Source of the DNA: Chitinophagaceae bacterium
GTDB taxonomy: Bacteria; Bacteroidota; Bacteroidia; Chitinophagales; Chitinophagaceae
NCBI GenBank assembly: GCA_016721085.1
Contig: JADKJI010000016.1
Coordinates: 89,930 to 153,929, forward strand
DNA: 64,000 nucleotides
Direction of reading: 5' to 3'
The notes under the pieces were generated by a model, which saw nothing but the letters and a program-made list of their open reading frames with translations, was not told where the DNA came from and searched no databases. Positions 62,952-64,000 of this stretch are shown piece after piece. How positions within the stretch are numbered: the stretch's first letter is position 1; each line of letters opens with the position of its first letter. Made by a program: the position numbers and the translations under genes.

Positions 62952-64000
62952 ATGTATCAGGAACTAATTGCTAAAAAGAAAAAATTGGCGGTTATCGGAT
63001 TAGGCTATGTAGGACTGCCCATAGCATTGGAATTCGCCAAAAAGATTCAGGTAATCGGATTCGATATCAATAGTAAGAGAGTTGCTCTGATGCAACAAGC
63101 CATCGATCCAAGTAATGAATTGGAAAAAGAAGCATTTGATGGCTGTGATATCGTATTCACTGATTCTTTAGATGTACTGAGGGAAGCTTCCTTCTTTATC
63201 GTGGCAGTTCCAACTCCGGTTGATCAGCACAATGTGCCCGACTTAAAACCTGTTACGAGCGCTTCAAAAACAATCGGTCAGGTTATCAAGAAAGGCGATT
63301 ATGTGGTTTTTGAATCCACCGTTTATCCCGGCTGTACAGAAGAAGACTGTTTGCCGGTAGTGGAAACCGTTAGTGGTTTAAAGAGTAGTGTTGATTTCAA
63401 GATAGGATACTCTCCTGAAAGAATAAACCCAGGTGATAAGGTGCATACGCTGGCCAATATCGTAAAAGTGGTTTCAGGCTGTGACCAGGAATCGCTTGAC
63501 GAAATTGCCAAAACTTATGAACTGGTTGTAAAAGCCGGCGTTCATAGAGCTTCATCTATTAAAGTGGCTGAAGCTTCTAAGATCATTGAAAATACACAGC
63601 GTGACCTGAATATCGGTTTGATGAATGAATTGTCCATCATTTTCGATAAGATAGGCATCAATACTTACGACGTACTGGAAGCATCTGGAACAAAATGGAA
63701 CTTCCTGAAGTTTCAACCAGGACTGGTGGGTGGACATTGTATTGGTGTTGACCCTATTATCTCACCTATAAAGCGGCTTCACTGGGATACGATTCAAAAG
63801 TAATCTCATCAAGCAGGTATATAAATGATGATATGGCTAAGTATGTAGCAAGAAAGGTAATTACCCATGTACTGAGGAATTCCAACGAACCGAAAGTGCT
63901 TGTTAAAGGGGTAACCTTTAAGGAAAACGTAAGTGATATCCGCAATTCTAAGATCATAGATACGGTAAAGGAATTACTGGCGTTCAATATTCAGGTTGAT
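62952..64000 (+). CDS. Nucleotide sugar dehydrogenase (UDP-HexNAc type), frameshifted and cut by window edge
   Basis: It starts at ATG 62952 with 'LAVIGLGYVGLPIALEFAKK'. The frame ends falsely at 63803; adding one base in the CCCT run near 63753 restores 'GVDPYYLTYKAASLGYDSKV' and the frame then runs open to the window edge through 'LVKGVTFKENVSDIRNSK'. The catalytic Cys is in 'LVGGHCIGVDP'. The 'YSPERINPGDK' and 'FESTVYPGCTEEDC' phrases point to the WbpA/VipA/TviB group, which makes UDP-N-acetylhexosaminuronic acids for capsule or O-antigen. At least 349 residues are in the window. Confidence 0.9.

Noticed and set aside
2081..63803. Reading the broken genes as true pseudogenes or phase-variable genes
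   Set aside because: The runs are only 2-6 bases, both fragments keep every conserved motif, and core genes such as ugd and yggS are affected, so base-calling error is simpler.
1..64000. tRNA, rRNA, tmRNA or riboswitch genes
   Set aside because: I scanned the spacers for T-loop phrases and known structured leaders and found none that I could support.

Overview
The window looks like the chromosome of a Bacteroidota bacterium, most likely of the Chitinophagaceae/Sphingobacteriales type. This rests on a C-terminal type IX secretion sorting domain, a DUF4421 outer-membrane protein, futalosine-pathway MqnA, a TPR-bearing NarL-type histidine kinase, ECF sigma/anti-sigma pairs, Kdo transferase (a Gram-negative envelope) and several upstream sites matching the Bacteroidota -7 consensus TAnnTTTG. 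The sequence is AT-rich. I found no rRNA, tRNA, transposase, phage or CRISPR.

Layout. 1-6.8 kb: an unknown coiled-coil protein, a two-component system, and a beta-helix plus T9SS-exported surface-protein pair. 7-16.6 kb: an S33-type hydrolase, pyruvate kinase and phosphofructokinase side by side, an RmlD-like reductase, arginase, an iron-sulfur repair protein and a GH20 hexosaminidase. 16.7-30.6 kb: accessory metabolism and regulation (serine hydrolase, acyltransferase, DJ-1/PfpI, LigB-type dioxygenase, VOC protein, MGH1-like glycoside hydrolase, ECF sigma/anti-sigma, DoxX/HxlR, fasciclin). 30.6-38.8 kb: an S41 protease operon, a PGM1-related ATP-grasp ligase and several unknown proteins. 39-50 kb: acyl-CoA dehydrogenase, an ABC exporter, YggS, DUF4421, YitT, RF3 and a SulP transporter. 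50.6-59.3 kb: PurB, MqnA, glutamate dehydrogenase, cytochrome c maturation (CcmB/CcsA/CcmD), thymidine kinase and Kdo transferase. 59.4-64 kb: the start of a surface-polysaccharide cluster (sugar aminotransferase, UDP-glucose dehydrogenase, UDP-glucuronate decarboxylase, a second UDP-sugar dehydrogenase) running off the window.

Two features dominate beyond the genes. First, at least twelve genes are broken by one-base indels, nearly all in short homopolymers and all restoring a full-length family protein when corrected; I read these as base-calling errors of a long-read assembly rather than real pseudogenes, and annotate the whole span as one gene. Second, many spacers are built from a small vocabulary of interspersed repeats: a GC-rich palindrome (seven copies), an element with tandem 38-bp units (three copies), GGATGnCATCC elements with short terminal inverted repeats (three copies), paired AAAAGTC arrays around a related core, and GTTCAATA, TTCAAATT, TTTCCACATC and TTTAAGG arrays. 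They abut stop codons to within a few bases, sometimes overlap them, and combine in recurring order. This repeat system is the most unusual thing in the window.
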